Shown: positions 36,968 to 46,356, counted from the first letter of the stretch. The stretch is DNA of 64,000 nt from Bifidobacterium breve (GCA_945878865.1 CAMCUD010000022.1:1-64000); one strand, 5' to 3'. Program-made: numbers and translations. Notes: generated from the sequence alone by a model not told the origin.

Positions 36968-39175
36968 ATGAGTGACATCACGACCATCCGCTACGACAAG
37001 GACGCGGAGGGCATCGTCACGCTGACGCTTGACGATCCCAACCAGTCGGCGAACACGATGAACGAGGCGTTCACGCGCTCGATCGTCGGCGTCGCGGACA
37101 AGCTCGCCGCCGAGGAGGGCCTGAAGGGCGTCATCTTCACCTCCGCGAAGAAGACCTTCTTCGCCGGCGGCGACCTGAACGACCTCATCCAGGCCAAGCC
37201 GGAGAACGCGCCGCAGATCACCGAGGGCCTCGACCTCATCAAGGGCGCCCTGCGCAAGATCGAGACGCTCGGCGTGCCGGTCGTCTCCTGCGTCAACGGC
37301 GCGGCGCTCGGCGGCGGTCTCGAGATCTGCCTCTCGACGCACCGCATCATCGTCGTCAACGACCCGAAGATCCAGCTCGGCCTCCCCGAGGTCTCGCTTG
37401 GTCTGCTCCCGGGCGGCGGCGGCGTGGTCCGCAGCGTCCGCAAGCTCGGCATCGTCAACGCGCTCATGCAGGTCCTCATGGAGGGCAAGCGCATGCGGCC
37501 GGAGAAGGCGAAGGAGATCGGCCTCGTCGAGGAGCTCGTCGACTCGCCGGACGACCTCATCCCCGCCGCGAAGAAGTTCATCGCGGAGAACCCGGAGTCC
37601 CAGCAGCCGTGGGACGTCAAGGGCTACAAGATGCCCGGCGGCCTGCCGAGCAACCCGAAGCTCGCGATGAACCTCCCGGCGTTCCCGGCCAACCTGCGCA
37701 AGCAGATCAAGGGCGCGAACTACCCGGCGCCGCACCACATCATGGCCGCGGCCGTCGAGGGCGCCCAGGTCGACTTCGAGACGGCGAGCGCCATCGAGGG
37801 CCGCTACTTCGTCGACCTCGTCACCGGCCAGGTCGCGAAGAACATGACGCAGGCGTTCTTCTTCGACCTGCAGGCCGTCAACGGCGACCGCAACCGCCCC
37901 GAGGACATCCCGGCGTGGAAGTCCGAGAAGGCGATCGTGCTCGGCGCGGGCATGATGGGCGCGGCCATCGCGTTCGTCTGCGCGAAGGCCGGCATCGAGG
38001 TCGTGCTCAAGGACATCTCGCAGGAGAACGCCGAGCGCGGCAAGGGCTACTCGAAGAACCTCGTCGACAAGGCCGTCTCGCGCGGCCGCATGACGCAGGA
38101 GAAGGCCGACGCGCTGCTCGGCCGCATCCTCCCGACGGCCGACCCCAAGGACGCGCAGGACTGCGACCTGGTCATCGAGGCCGTCTTCGAGGACCCGAAG
38201 GTCAAGGCGCAGGTCTTCGCCGAGATCGAGCCGTACCTCAAGCCCGACGCCGTCCTGGGCTCGAACACCTCGACCCTGCCGATCACCGGCCTGGCCGAGG
38301 GCGTGTCCCGCCCCGCCGACTTCATCGGCCTGCACTTCTTCTCCCCCGTGGACAAGATGCCGCTGCTGGAGATCATCAAGGGCGAGAAGACGTCGGACGA
38401 GGTCCTGTACCGCTCGCTGGACTTCAGCAAGCAGATCAAGAAGACCCCGATCGTCGTCAACGACTCGCGTGGCTTCTTCACCTCGCGCGTTATCGGCACG
38501 TTCATCAACGAGGCCATCGCGATGCTGACCGAGGGCGTCCCGGCGCCGTCGATCGAGCAGGCGACGTCGCAGGCCGGCTACCCGGCCCCGGCGCTCCAGC
38601 TCTCCGACGAGCTGAACCTCAACCTCATGGCGAAGATCCGCAAGGAGACGCAGGCGGCGCTGGAGGCCGAGGGCATCCAGGCCCCGGTCGACCACCCGGC
38701 GTTCGTCGTCATCGACAAGATGCTCGAGCTCGAGCGCGGCGGCCGCCTGGCGGGCGCCGGCTTCTACGACTACGAGGACGGCAAGCGCGTCGGCCTGTGG
38801 TCGGGCCTCAAGGAGCAGTGGGGCGGCACGAACACCGACATCCCGTTCGAGGACCTCAAGGAGCGCATGCTCTTCGCTGAGGCCATCGAGACCGTGAAGT
38901 GCTTCGACGAGGGCGTCCTCGAGACGATCTCCGACGCGAACATCGGCTCGATCTTCGGGATCGGCTTCCCGGCCTGGACGGGCGGCGTGATGCAGTACAT
39001 CAACGGCTACCCGCACCAGGACGACGCCGACGTCGTCGGCCCGGCGGCGTTCGTCGCCCGCGCGCGCGCGCTGGCCGAGAAGTACGGCGAGCGCTTCGAG
39101 CCGCCGGCGTCGCTGGTCGCCAAGGCCGAGGCCGGCGAGACGTACAGCGACGAGCAGGTCGCCGTCACCGCGTAG
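36968..39175 (+). CDS. fadB: FadB-type enoyl-CoA hydratase/3-hydroxyacyl-CoA dehydrogenase
   Basis: A 735-aa bifunctional beta-oxidation enzyme. The N-terminal crotonase domain (about 1-280) has the oxyanion segments FFAGGDLNDL and NGAALGGGLE and the motif PEVSLGLLPGGGG. The dehydrogenase begins near residue 318 with VLGAGMMGAAIA, contains NTSTLPITGLA and the catalytic HFFSPVDKMPLLEI, and ends with the C-terminal helical domain. It forms an operon with the thiolase. A strong hairpin follows the stop. Confidence 0.94.
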   Translation: MSDITTIRYDKDAEGIVTLTLDDPNQSANTMNEAFTRSIVGVADKLAAEEGLKGVIFTSAKKTFFAGGDLNDLIQAKPENAPQITEGLDLIKGALRKIETLGVPVVSCVNGAALGGGLEICLSTHRIIVVNDPKIQLGLPEVSLGLLPGGGGVVRSVRKLGIVNALMQVLMEGKRMRPEKAKEIGLVEELVDSPDDLIPAAKKFIAENPESQQPWDVKGYKMPGGLPSNPKLAMNLPAFPANLRKQIKGANYPAPHHIMAAAVEGAQVDFETASAIEGRYFVDLVTGQVAKNMTQAFFFDLQAVNGDRNRPEDIPAWKSEKAIVLGAGMMGAAIAFVCAKAGIEVVLKDISQENAERGKGYSKNLVDKAVSRGRMTQEKADALLGRILPTADPKDAQDCDLVIEAVFEDPKVKAQVFAEIEPYLKPDAVLGSNTSTLPITGLAEGVSRPADFIGLHFFSPVDKMPLLEIIKGEKTSDEVLYRSLDFSKQIKKTPIVVNDSRGFFTSRVIGTFINEAIAMLTEGVPAPSIEQATSQAGYPAPALQLSDELNLNLMAKIRKETQAALEAEGIQAPVDHPAFVVIDKMLELERGGRLAGAGFYDYEDGKRVGLWSGLKEQWGGTNTDIPFEDLKERMLFAEAIETVKCFDEGVLETISDANIGSIFGIGFPAWTGGVMQYINGYPHQDDADVVGPAAFVARARALAEKYGERFEPPASLVAKAEAGETYSDEQVAVTA

Positions 39176-41495
39176 CTTGCGGCGACACCTGGTGTGAGCG
39201 AAGGGGCGCCTGCGGGCGCCCCTTCTGCGTTGGGGGCGAGTCGGGGAGCGGCCGCGCCATGCGGACCCGCTTCTCGAGGTCCGCGGCGGGAACGGCCGGG
39301 CTGAACAGGTAGCCCTGGGCGCTCGAGACGCCGAGTGCGCGAAGCTCGGTCAGCACGTCGTCGGTCTCGACGCCCTCGGCGACGACGCGCAGCCCGAAGT
39401 CCCGGCTCAGGGACAGGGCGGCGCGGACGATCGCCGCGTCGTCGCCGCGCTCGAGCAGGCCGCTGACGAACGTCCGGTCGATCTTCAGCTCGTCGACCGG
39501 AAGCATCTTCAGCAGCGAGAGCGACGAGTGCCCCGTGCCGAAGTCATCGAGCGACACGGTGCAGCCGAGATCCCGGATGCGCTGAAGCGTCGCCAGCGTC
39601 CGTTCGGGGTGGACCATCACGTCCGTCTCGGTGAGTTCAACGTTGAGGCGGTCGGGCGAGACGCCGTGGGCGTCGAGCAGGAGCTCCACCTCGGTGGCCA
39701 GGTGGGCGTCGGCCGCGTCGGAGGCCGACAGGTTGACGGCCATCGCGATATCCAGGCCGTCACGTTCCCACGTTGCGAGCTGGGCGATTGCCGTGCGCAG
39801 GACGAAGCTCGTCACGCGCCGCATCATCCCTCCGCCTGCCGCCACGCTCAGGAAGGCGTCTGGACGCAGGACGCCGTGCTCGGGGTGGTCCCAGCGGATG
39901 AGGGCCTCGACGCCGTCGATGCGGCCGGTGCTCAGCGTGACCTGCGGCTGGTAGTGCAAGGTCAGCCCGCCGCCGTCCAGGTCGTTGAGCGCGCGGCGCA
40001 GATCCTCGACGAGCTGGAGACGCTCCCGCGTGTGCGCATCGCGCGCGGGGTCGTAGAACGCCACCGGCTGATGGTGGCTCTTGGCCTCGTACATGGCGAC
40101 GTCCGCGCGTTGGATGAGGTCTTCGGCCCCTGACGCGTGCTCGGGGTACACCGCGACGCCCACGCTGGCGTCGACATGCAGCTTGAGCTCGTCGATGAGA
40201 AACGGCGCGTCCAGGGCGCGCTGCACGCGCTCGGCGGCCTCCTGTGCCGCGGCCACGTCTGCGTCGCGGCACAGCACGGCGAACTCGTCGCCGCCCAGAC
40301 GGGCGACGAGGTCGCGCGGCCTCATCGCGCTGGCGAGCCGCGGTCCGAGCTGCGCCAGGAGGTGATCGCCCGCGCTGTGCCCGAGAGCGTCGTTGAGCTC
40401 CTTGAAGCGGTTGAGGTCGATGAGCAGGACGGCTGCGCCTGTGCACGTCCGGTCGGCGAGGAGGCGCGTGGCCCGCTGCAGGAACCAGCGGCGGTTGGCG
40501 AGTCCGGTCAGCTCGTCGGTGCGCGCCTCGCGTCGGACCTCAGGAAGCGCGCGCAGCTCTCCGAAGGTCATCACCGTGCGCATCACGACGACCAGCGTGG
40601 CGGCGACCGCGAGGACGATGGCGACGCCGTTGATCGGATGCCACGTGCCCACGGCCAGGATCGTCACTGCCGTCACGAGCGTGCCGACAGGGATGGCGGC
40701 CACTGCCCAGCTGGTCATCCGCAGATGGCGGTCGTGCCGGTCTGCGATCCACGGCGCAAGGGCGAACGCGACGTACCCGCACGGCTCGACCACCCCATGA
40801 AGGGTTGAGGCCTCCGCCTCGAACCCGTTGGTCAGCGACCAGAACTGGGCCGCATCGACGAACCAGATCGCGGTGGCCCCGCCCCCGAGGAGCAGGAGGT
40901 ACGGGGGCGCGGGGAGGCCGCTGAGCCGCAGCAGGACCGCGGCGAAGAAAACCGCGGCGAGCCCCAGGACGGGTGTCGCGATCTGCACGACCGCGCTCGC
41001 GGTGCTGATCCCTGCCGCATCGACGGTGACGGGAACGAAGTACGCGGCGTCGACGCTCGCGATCGCCAGCGCGAGCGCTGCGGTGTCGAGCCAGAAGCTC
41101 GCGGGCGGGCGAATCGACCACGACCGGGCGAGCAGGACGAGTGACGCGGCCACAAGCACCCACGCGAACGCGGTGACGACGTCGCCCGGCGACGCGCCGT
41201 TCGGCCAGACGCTGGCCTCGAGCGCCTCGCCTACGGCGAAGGCGACGAGCGCGGCGCCGAGCGTCAGGCTGGTGGCTCGCTGAGCGGTTCGTGTGCGGGC
41301 GTGCAAGAGCACGCACACGGCCGCGAGCAGCGCCACGACGCTCCCAAGGTGCGTCGTGGCGTCCTCGAGTTCCGCGCCGGTGAGCTGGCCTCCGATCGTG
41401 ACGCCTATGAGCGCGACCGCGAGAGCCGCGGTGGCCCCGAGTGCGAGGCGGATGTGGTGCGGCAGGGCCGCCGCATGGACAGAAGCGGAAGGCAT
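39165..41495 (-). CDS. Membrane-bound GGDEF-EAL protein (c-di-GMP metabolism)
   Basis: A 776-aa protein. Residues about 15-310 hold about nine or ten transmembrane helices of a MASE-like sensor; then GGDEF (about 330-490; RLGGDEF) and EAL (about 505-750; GVEALIRW, LDDFGTGHSS, AEGVET). The inhibitory RPRD site before GGDEF is intact, unlike the other GGDEF-EAL protein of this window. The last about 20 codons run across the hairpin that follows fadB, and the stop lies 11 bp inside fadB, so the C-terminal tail is shaped by that terminator. Confidence 0.87.
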   Translation of the reverse strand: MPSASVHAAALPHHIRLALGATAALAVALIGVTIGGQLTGAELEDATTHLGSVVALLAAVCVLLHARTRTAQRATSLTLGAALVAFAVGEALEASVWPNGASPGDVVTAFAWVLVAASLVLLARSWSIRPPASFWLDTAALALAIASVDAAYFVPVTVDAAGISTASAVVQIATPVLGLAAVFFAAVLLRLSGLPAPPYLLLLGGGATAIWFVDAAQFWSLTNGFEAEASTLHGVVEPCGYVAFALAPWIADRHDRHLRMTSWAVAAIPVGTLVTAVTILAVGTWHPINGVAIVLAVAATLVVVMRTVMTFGELRALPEVRREARTDELTGLANRRWFLQRATRLLADRTCTGAAVLLIDLNRFKELNDALGHSAGDHLLAQLGPRLASAMRPRDLVARLGGDEFAVLCRDADVAAAQEAAERVQRALDAPFLIDELKLHVDASVGVAVYPEHASGAEDLIQRADVAMYEAKSHHQPVAFYDPARDAHTRERLQLVEDLRRALNDLDGGGLTLHYQPQVTLSTGRIDGVEALIRWDHPEHGVLRPDAFLSVAAGGGMMRRVTSFVLRTAIAQLATWERDGLDIAMAVNLSASDAADAHLATEVELLLDAHGVSPDRLNVELTETDVMVHPERTLATLQRIRDLGCTVSLDDFGTGHSSLSLLKMLPVDELKIDRTFVSGLLERGDDAAIVRAALSLSRDFGLRVVAEGVETDDVLTELRALGVSSAQGYLFSPAVPAADLEKRVRMARPLPDSPPTQKGRPQAPLRSHQVSPQATR
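39201..39224. terminator. Terminator of the fad operon
   Basis: AAGGGGCGCC and GGCGCCCCTT form a perfect 10-bp stem around TGCG, 25 bp after the fadB stop, followed by TTCTGCGTT. It lies inside the 3' coding end of the opposite-strand GGDEF-EAL gene. Confidence 0.75.
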
Positions 41496-41596
41496 GGGGC
41501 GTTCTGAGCCAGTTCGGCGGAGAGGGACGCCCGCCTTCGATACACCGGTTGATGGTGGACCGATGGGGCCACGGCGGCCCCCGGAAGCGGGGAACA

Positions 41597-41619
41597 CGCG
41601 GGCAACAGACGTGCCCGCG
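41597..41619. terminator. Hairpin downstream of the FG-GAP gene
   Basis: CGCGGGCA (41597-41604) and TGCCCGCG (41612-41619) form an 8-bp stem just after the minus-strand FG-GAP stop. The neighbouring 41617-41636 repeats exactly 20 nt of the fad terminator region (39212-39231). Confidence 0.5.
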
Positions 41620-41644
41620 GGCGCCCCTTCTGCGTTCTTAGCGT

Positions 41645-42784
41645 TCAGCGCGCGATGCCGCGCACGGGCCCCAGGGCCCCGTCGGCCATGCCGAGCCGGA
41701 CGCCCAGGTGGCCTTCGAGGTCCAGCTCGACGATGTCGGTCCGCCGGTCGCCGTTCACATCAGCGGGCGCGAGCAGCATGTCCGCGCTGACGGCGCCGCC
41801 CTCCTGGGCCGCTCGGAGCCGGGTGAAGCCGCCCCGGCCGTCGCCGAGCAGGACGTCGAGGTCGACGGTGTTGCCGCTCTTCGTGACGAGGTCGGCGCGC
41901 CCGTCGCCGTTGACGTCCCCGGCGATCAGGTTGCGGAGCTGCTTGCCGAGCTTCGGGGTGAGCGTCGTGCGGGGGAAGCCGCCACGGCCGTCTCCGAGCA
42001 GGATGCGCGCCCGGGAGAGGGAGGGCACGAGCACGCCGGCGTCGAGCCGGCCGTCTCGGTCGAAGTCAGCGAGCGTGACGCCGAACGGGTACCGGCCGGT
42101 CGCGCCCTTCGGCCCGGACGAGCGCGGCATCCGCCCGTCGCGGGCGCCGCCGACGTTCGTCACGATCCCGCCGCCGCCGTGGCCGAACGGGGTGATGAGG
42201 TCCGTGTAGCCGTCACTGTTCATGTCCGCGGCGGCCGCGTCGTAGCAGTAGGGGCAGCTATTGGACCGGTTGCCCGCGGCGGCGCGGAACCGGCCCGTGC
42301 CGTCGCCGCGCAGCACCATGAGGGAGGCTCCGACGCCGGTGAACGCGAGATCGACGTTGCGGTCGCGGTCGAAGCGGCCGGCGCTCACGCTCCAGGGGTC
42401 GTGCCGGAGCTTGACCTGGCCGCCTGGAGCGGCGCGGAACCCACCCTTGCCGTCGCCGAGGAACACCGCGACGCGCTTGGCGCCGGTGGTGACGGCGAGG
42501 TCGAGCCGGCGGTCGCGGTTGACGTCCGCGGCGATGACCTGCCCGGCGCCGCCGCGCACGAGGACCGTCCGCGCGGCGCGGAACCCGCCGGTGCCGTCGC
42601 CGAGGCGGATGCGGACCTCGTTGGTGGTGCCGCTCGCGGCGAGGTCGACGCGGCCGTCGCCGTTGAAGTCCGCGGTGGTGAGTAACGAGGAGGACTGCAC
42701 GGCGGTCACGGCGGCGGATGCGGAGCTCGCGGGTAGCGCGACGGCGGCGACGGCGAGGGGGATGAGGGCGAGGTGGGGGCGCAT
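41645..42784 (-). CDS. Secreted FG-GAP/VCBS repeat protein
   Basis: A 379-aa exported protein with a signal peptide (about 1-24, ending ASA) and about seven repeats of the FG-GAP/VCBS type, each with a calcium-loop-like DxNxDGxxD (DFNGDGRVD, DVNRDRRLD, DMNSDGYTD, DVNGDGRAD, DVNGDRRTD) and a following LGDGxGGF strand. The pattern predicts a seven-bladed beta-propeller at the cell surface. No other domain is present, so its ligand is unknown. It is divergent from the gene at 42856. Confidence 0.85.
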   Translation of the reverse strand: MRPHLALIPLAVAAVALPASSASAAVTAVQSSSLLTTADFNGDGRVDLAASGTTNEVRIRLGDGTGGFRAARTVLVRGGAGQVIAADVNRDRRLDLAVTTGAKRVAVFLGDGKGGFRAAPGGQVKLRHDPWSVSAGRFDRDRNVDLAFTGVGASLMVLRGDGTGRFRAAAGNRSNSCPYCYDAAAADMNSDGYTDLITPFGHGGGGIVTNVGGARDGRMPRSSGPKGATGRYPFGVTLADFDRDGRLDAGVLVPSLSRARILLGDGRGGFPRTTLTPKLGKQLRNLIAGDVNGDGRADLVTKSGNTVDLDVLLGDGRGGFTRLRAAQEGGAVSADMLLAPADVNGDRRTDIVELDLEGHLGVRLGMADGALGPVRGIAR

Positions 42785-42855
42785 GGCCGGTCAACGGGCT
42801 GCCGGCGCGGGAGTTACGGCATCCGTGCGCGCCGTGCACCTGCGACGCTACCGGG

Positions 42856-43491
42856 GTGCAGGCGCTCCGGATCGAGGTCCCCGGGACGGTCGATCGCGAC
42901 GCGGTCGTCGCGCGCGCCCGTGAGCTCGGCGTGCTCGGCTGGGTCCGGGTCGACGACGACGGGCGCAGTCGCCTCCACGCCGAGGGGGACGCCGAGGCGG
43001 TGCAGGCGCTCGTGGCGTTCGTCGGCGGCGATGCGCAGCCGGCGAAGGTCGAGGGGCACGAGCAGTTCGCCGTGCGCGGCGTGCCGCACGGCAGCTTCGT
43101 CATCTCGATCCACGACGCGACGAGCCGCCACTTCGATCTCCGGTTGGAGGTCGACGGCGTGATGAAGTCCTGGGCCGTGCCGAAGGGCCCGTCGCTCGAC
43201 CCCGCGGCGAAGCGGCTCGCGATCGCGCAGCCCGACCACGCCATCGGCAGCGACGTGCCCGGTCCGACGCGGCTGATCTGGGACCGCGGCGTCTACGAGC
43301 AGGGCGGCAGGGTGCCGTGGCCCGAGGCGATCGACCGCGGCCACGCGGTGTTCGTCCTGCACGGCGAGAAGCTGCGCGGCGGCTTCGCGCTGCAGCGCAC
43401 GCCGCGCGGCTGGCTGCTCGTCAAGCGCAAGGACGACGAGGCGCGGCCGGGAAGCGACATCGTCGCGGAGCGGCCGGAGGCGGTGTCCTAA
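42856..43491 (+). CDS. Acylphosphatase-like/LigD 3'-phosphoesterase fusion
   Basis: A 211-aa protein. Residues about 4-62 follow the acylphosphatase layout (ARELGVLGWVRVDDDG, LHAEGDAEAVQAL) but lack the catalytic Arg and Asn. Residues about 70-205 are a LigD-type 3'-phosphoesterase domain, with HDATSRHFDLRLEVDG, SWAVPKGPSLDP and DH, the metal- and phosphate-binding set that trims 3' ends during NHEJ repair. The segment between DH and WDRG is shorter than usual. No LigD polymerase or ligase or Ku is in the window. It has a GTG start; the stop overlaps the LysR stop. Confidence 0.72.
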   Translation: MQALRIEVPGTVDRDAVVARARELGVLGWVRVDDDGRSRLHAEGDAEAVQALVAFVGGDAQPAKVEGHEQFAVRGVPHGSFVISIHDATSRHFDLRLEVDGVMKSWAVPKGPSLDPAAKRLAIAQPDHAIGSDVPGPTRLIWDRGVYEQGGRVPWPEAIDRGHAVFVLHGEKLRGGFALQRTPRGWLLVKRKDDEARPGSDIVAERPEAVS

Positions 43492-44423
43492 CGCGCGAGC
43501 CCGCTCGACGCCGACGTCGCGTGCTCGCGGACCGCGGCCAGCAGCGCCGCCGTCGACGGCCGTGCGGCGTCCACGGATCGGGTTGCGGCGAAGATCTCGC
43601 GTTCGACGGTCGCTCCGGCGATCGCACGCACGGTGACGCCGGGGTGGCGCTCGGGCAGGACGAGCCCTGGCAGCAGCGCGACCGTCAGCCCGCGCGCCAC
43701 CAGTGCGAGCGTCAAGATCGCGTCGTTCGTCCGATGCCGGATGTCCGGATCGAATCCGCCGTGCTCCCGGCACGTGCGCCGCGTCATCTCGTCCCAGCCC
43801 ATCTCCTCGTGGCCGGCCGCCCAGTACGCGTCGGCGAGTTCGGCGAGCGGCACCGCGTCGTCGTAGCGGCGGGCGAGCGCGTGGCGGACGGGCAGCACGA
43901 TGCGCACGGGGTCGCGCAGCAGGTCGTGGCGCTCGACCCCACGGGGCAATGCGCGCGGATGGTGCTGCCACTCGTCGCCGAGCACGAGGTCGTAGTCGCC
44001 GAGCGCGAGTGCGGGCAGGGAGTGCTCGGGCTCGTCCTCGACGAGCTCGCAGCGCAGCCGCGGCGCCGTGCGGGCCAGGGATTCCATGGTCGGCAGGACG
44101 ATCCGCAGCGCGGCCGACTGGAAGGTCGCGATCCGCCCGCGGCCGGCGACCTCGCCCGACGCCGCGGCGAGGTCGGCCTCCGCCGCAGCCGCGCGGTCGA
44201 GCAGCGCGTCGGCGTGCTCGACGAGGACGAGTCCCGCGTCGGTGAGCCGCACCCCGCGCCCGACGCGCTCGAGGAGCGGCACGCCCGCCTCGCGCTCGAG
44301 GACGGCGAGCTGCTGGGACACCGCCGACGGCGTGAACTGCAGCGCCTCGCCGACGGCGGCGATCGTTCCGCGTTCGTGCAGCTCGCGCAGGAGCCGGAGG
44401 CGGCGCAGGTCGAGCATCATCAA
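43488..44423 (-). CDS. LysR-family regulator
   Basis: A 311-aa LysR-type regulator. N-terminal winged helix (about 4-62: TIAAVGEALQFTPSAVSQQLAVLE), then the periplasmic-binding-protein-like effector domain (about 90-300). It is divergent from an EamA transporter with 58 bp between starts, the usual arrangement for a LysR protein and its target. Three consecutive ATG codons open the frame; the first is given. Confidence 0.88.
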   Translation of the reverse strand: MMMLDLRRLRLLRELHERGTIAAVGEALQFTPSAVSQQLAVLEREAGVPLLERVGRGVRLTDAGLVLVEHADALLDRAAAAEADLAAASGEVAGRGRIATFQSAALRIVLPTMESLARTAPRLRCELVEDEPEHSLPALALGDYDLVLGDEWQHHPRALPRGVERHDLLRDPVRIVLPVRHALARRYDDAVPLAELADAYWAAGHEEMGWDEMTRRTCREHGGFDPDIRHRTNDAILTLALVARGLTVALLPGLVLPERHPGVTVRAIAGATVEREIFAATRSVDAARPSTAALLAAVREHATSASSGLAR

Positions 44424-44435
44424 GCAACGCTACCG

Positions 44436-44458
44436 AGTTCAGCCAAGAAGTCCGAACT
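44436..44458. promoter_or_regulatory. Candidate LysR operator
   Basis: AGTTC (44436-44440) and GAACT (44454-44458) form an inverted repeat with a 13-nt spacer in the 58-bp gap between the divergent LysR and EamA genes. Confidence 0.5.
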
Positions 44459-44481
44459 GGTGCTGCACGATCACACCGCCG

Positions 44482-45417
44482 ATGATGAGGATCGTGCGCT
44501 CCTCCGGCACCCTCATGATCGTCGCCTCCGCCGCGGGCTTCGGGGCGATGGCGGTCTTCGGCAAGCTCGCCTACGACGAGGGCGTGACCGTGGGCACGCT
44601 GCTGTCGGCGCGCTTCGTCATCGCCGCGGCGCTCTTCTGGCTCATCGTCGTCGCGAGCGGCACGGCGACCCGCGATCTCCGCGCCCTCACACCCCGGGTG
44701 CTCGGCGTCGCGCTCGCCCTCGGCGCCGCCGGATACGCGATCCAGGCGGGCGCCTACTTCGCCGCGCTCGAGCGCATCGATGCGTCGCTGCTCACGCTCG
44801 TGCTCTACACGTTCCCCGCGATGGTCGCGATCGCCGCCGTCGCGCTCGGGCGCGAGCGGCTCGACGGCAGGCGCGTCGCCGCCCTCGCGCTCGCGGCCGG
44901 CGGGCTTGCGCTCGTCGTCGCGACCGCCGGCACCGGTGCGCTCGAACCCCTGGGCGTCGGCTTGGCGCTCGCCGCCGCGGTGACGTACTCCACGTACATC
45001 CTCGTCAGTGACGCGATCGTCGGCGAGCTGCCGCCTGCGCTGCTCTCCGCCCTCGTGGCCACAGGCGCCGCGCTGACCGTCGTCCCGGCCACTGCGCTGC
45101 TCGGCGACCTGCACCCCGGTGCCGTGACCGCGGCCGGCTGGGGCTGGCTCGCGTGCCTGGCGCTCATCTCGACGGTCGCCGCGGTGATGTTGTTCTTCTG
45201 CGGGCTGCGGCGGGTCGGCCCGACGACGGCGTCGATCGTCTCGACGGTCGAACCGGTCATCACCGTCGCGCTCGCCGTCGTCATCTTCGGCGAGGCGCTC
45301 GGGCCGTGGCAGGCCGCGGGAGGTGCGCTCGTGCTGAGCGCGGTGTTCGTCCTGCATCTCCCCCAGCGAGCGCTGGCGCCCCTGCGGGCCCGCCGCGCGG
45401 CTGAGGCGCAAGCCTGA
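44482..45417 (+). CDS. EamA/DMT-family transporter
   Basis: A 311-aa membrane protein with ten predicted helices in two EamA repeats (about 8-140 and 155-290), the layout of drug/metabolite exporters of the DMT superfamily. The second repeat has the typical ...VEPVITVALAVVIFGEAL motif. The ATG at 44482 (a second at 44485) starts just before the first helix. The substrate is unknown; the divergent LysR gene is the probable regulator. Confidence 0.87.
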   Translation: MMRIVRSSGTLMIVASAAGFGAMAVFGKLAYDEGVTVGTLLSARFVIAAALFWLIVVASGTATRDLRALTPRVLGVALALGAAGYAIQAGAYFAALERIDASLLTLVLYTFPAMVAIAAVALGRERLDGRRVAALALAAGGLALVVATAGTGALEPLGVGLALAAAVTYSTYILVSDAIVGELPPALLSALVATGAALTVVPATALLGDLHPGAVTAAGWGWLACLALISTVAAVMLFFCGLRRVGPTTASIVSTVEPVITVALAVVIFGEALGPWQAAGGALVLSAVFVLHLPQRALAPLRARRAAEAQA

Positions 45418-45427
45418 ACGTCGCCGG

Positions 45428-45943
45428 TCAGCGCGGCTCGGCCGGCGGGTCGCCGGGGTCGGCGAGCGCGCGCTGCAGGTACGCGACGTCGTGCCAGGCG
45501 CCGAGCTTGTAGCCGACCCGCCGCAGCAGCCCGGCGTCTTCGAAGCCGAACGCGCGATGCAGGCCGATACTCGGATCGTTCGGCACCGTGATGAGCGCGA
45601 TCGCCGACGCGAATCCCCGACGGGTCACGCGGTCGAGCAGCTCCGTGTACAGCGCGCGGCCGGCGCCCGTGCGCTTGCGCCCGCGTTCCACGTAGATGGA
45701 GACCTCACACGCCCACCGGTACGCGGCGCGGGCGTGGAACGGCGTCGCGTAGGCGTAGCCGAGGAGTCCGTCGCCGTCCTCGAGGACGAGGTACTCGTAC
45801 GCCGCGGCGATGCGCTCGGTGAACGCGTCAGCGCCGGGCGGCTCGGTCTCGAACGTGATCGCGGTGTCCGTGACGTACGGCGCGTAGATGGCCGCGCAGG
45901 CGGCGGCGTCGGCGGCGGTGGCGTCGCGGAGGGTGGGCGGCAT
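45428..45943 (-). CDS. GNAT N-acetyltransferase, PAT/Bar-like
   Basis: A 171-aa acetyltransferase of the phosphinothricin-acetyltransferase-like branch. Typical sequence: IYAPYVTDTAITFETEPP, acetyl-CoA loop RGRKRTGAGRAL, and LHRAFGFEDAGLLRRVGYKLGAWHDV. The family acetylates amino groups of small molecules; the natural substrate here is unknown. Only 10 bp separate it from the convergent EamA gene. Confidence 0.88.
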   Translation of the reverse strand: MPPTLRDATAADAAACAAIYAPYVTDTAITFETEPPGADAFTERIAAAYEYLVLEDGDGLLGYAYATPFHARAAYRWACEVSIYVERGRKRTGAGRALYTELLDRVTRRGFASAIALITVPNDPSIGLHRAFGFEDAGLLRRVGYKLGAWHDVAYLQRALADPGDPPAEPR

Positions 45944-45957
45944 CGGCGCCGCGGACC

Positions 45958-46356
45958 CTACTCCCCGCCGGCGAGCGCGCGAAGTGCCGCCAGCGCGTCG
46001 TCGCGGCGGTCGGCCGGGACGAGCAGGTGGTCGTGGAACCGGCCCGCCAGGACGTTGCAGCTGATCCCCGCCTCGGCGAGCGCAGCGCTGAACGCGGCGG
46101 TCAAGCCGACGGCGTCGAGCGCCGAGTGGACGCGCAGGGTGATCCAGGCGGCTTCGAACGCGATATCGAGCTGCAGGGCGCGCGCGGTCGCCAGGGGGAC
46201 GACCACGGTGAGGCCCTCGTCCTCGTGCACCGTCGCGTCCGGGGCGACGCCGGCGAGCGCCGCGTAGCCGTCGACCGTCGCCACGGCGTAGACGTCCGGC
46301 CGGGCCACCGGGTCCATGGACCGGACGAGCACGTCGAGGTCGCGTTCGCCGCTCAT
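45958..46356 (-). CDS. ACT-domain protein
   Basis: A 132-aa protein of two ACT-like halves, the fold that binds amino acids or other small ligands. The second half begins near residue 65 (AWITLRVHSALDAVGLTAAFSAALAEAGISCNVLAGRFHDHLLVP) and looks like the ACT_7 domain of small stand-alone proteins. No enzyme domain is fused. The start overlaps the stop of the YjbR gene, so they form a coupled pair. Confidence 0.8.
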   Translation of the reverse strand: MSGERDLDVLVRSMDPVARPDVYAVATVDGYAALAGVAPDATVHEDEGLTVVVPLATARALQLDIAFEAAWITLRVHSALDAVGLTAAFSAALAEAGISCNVLAGRFHDHLLVPADRRDDALAALRALAGGE

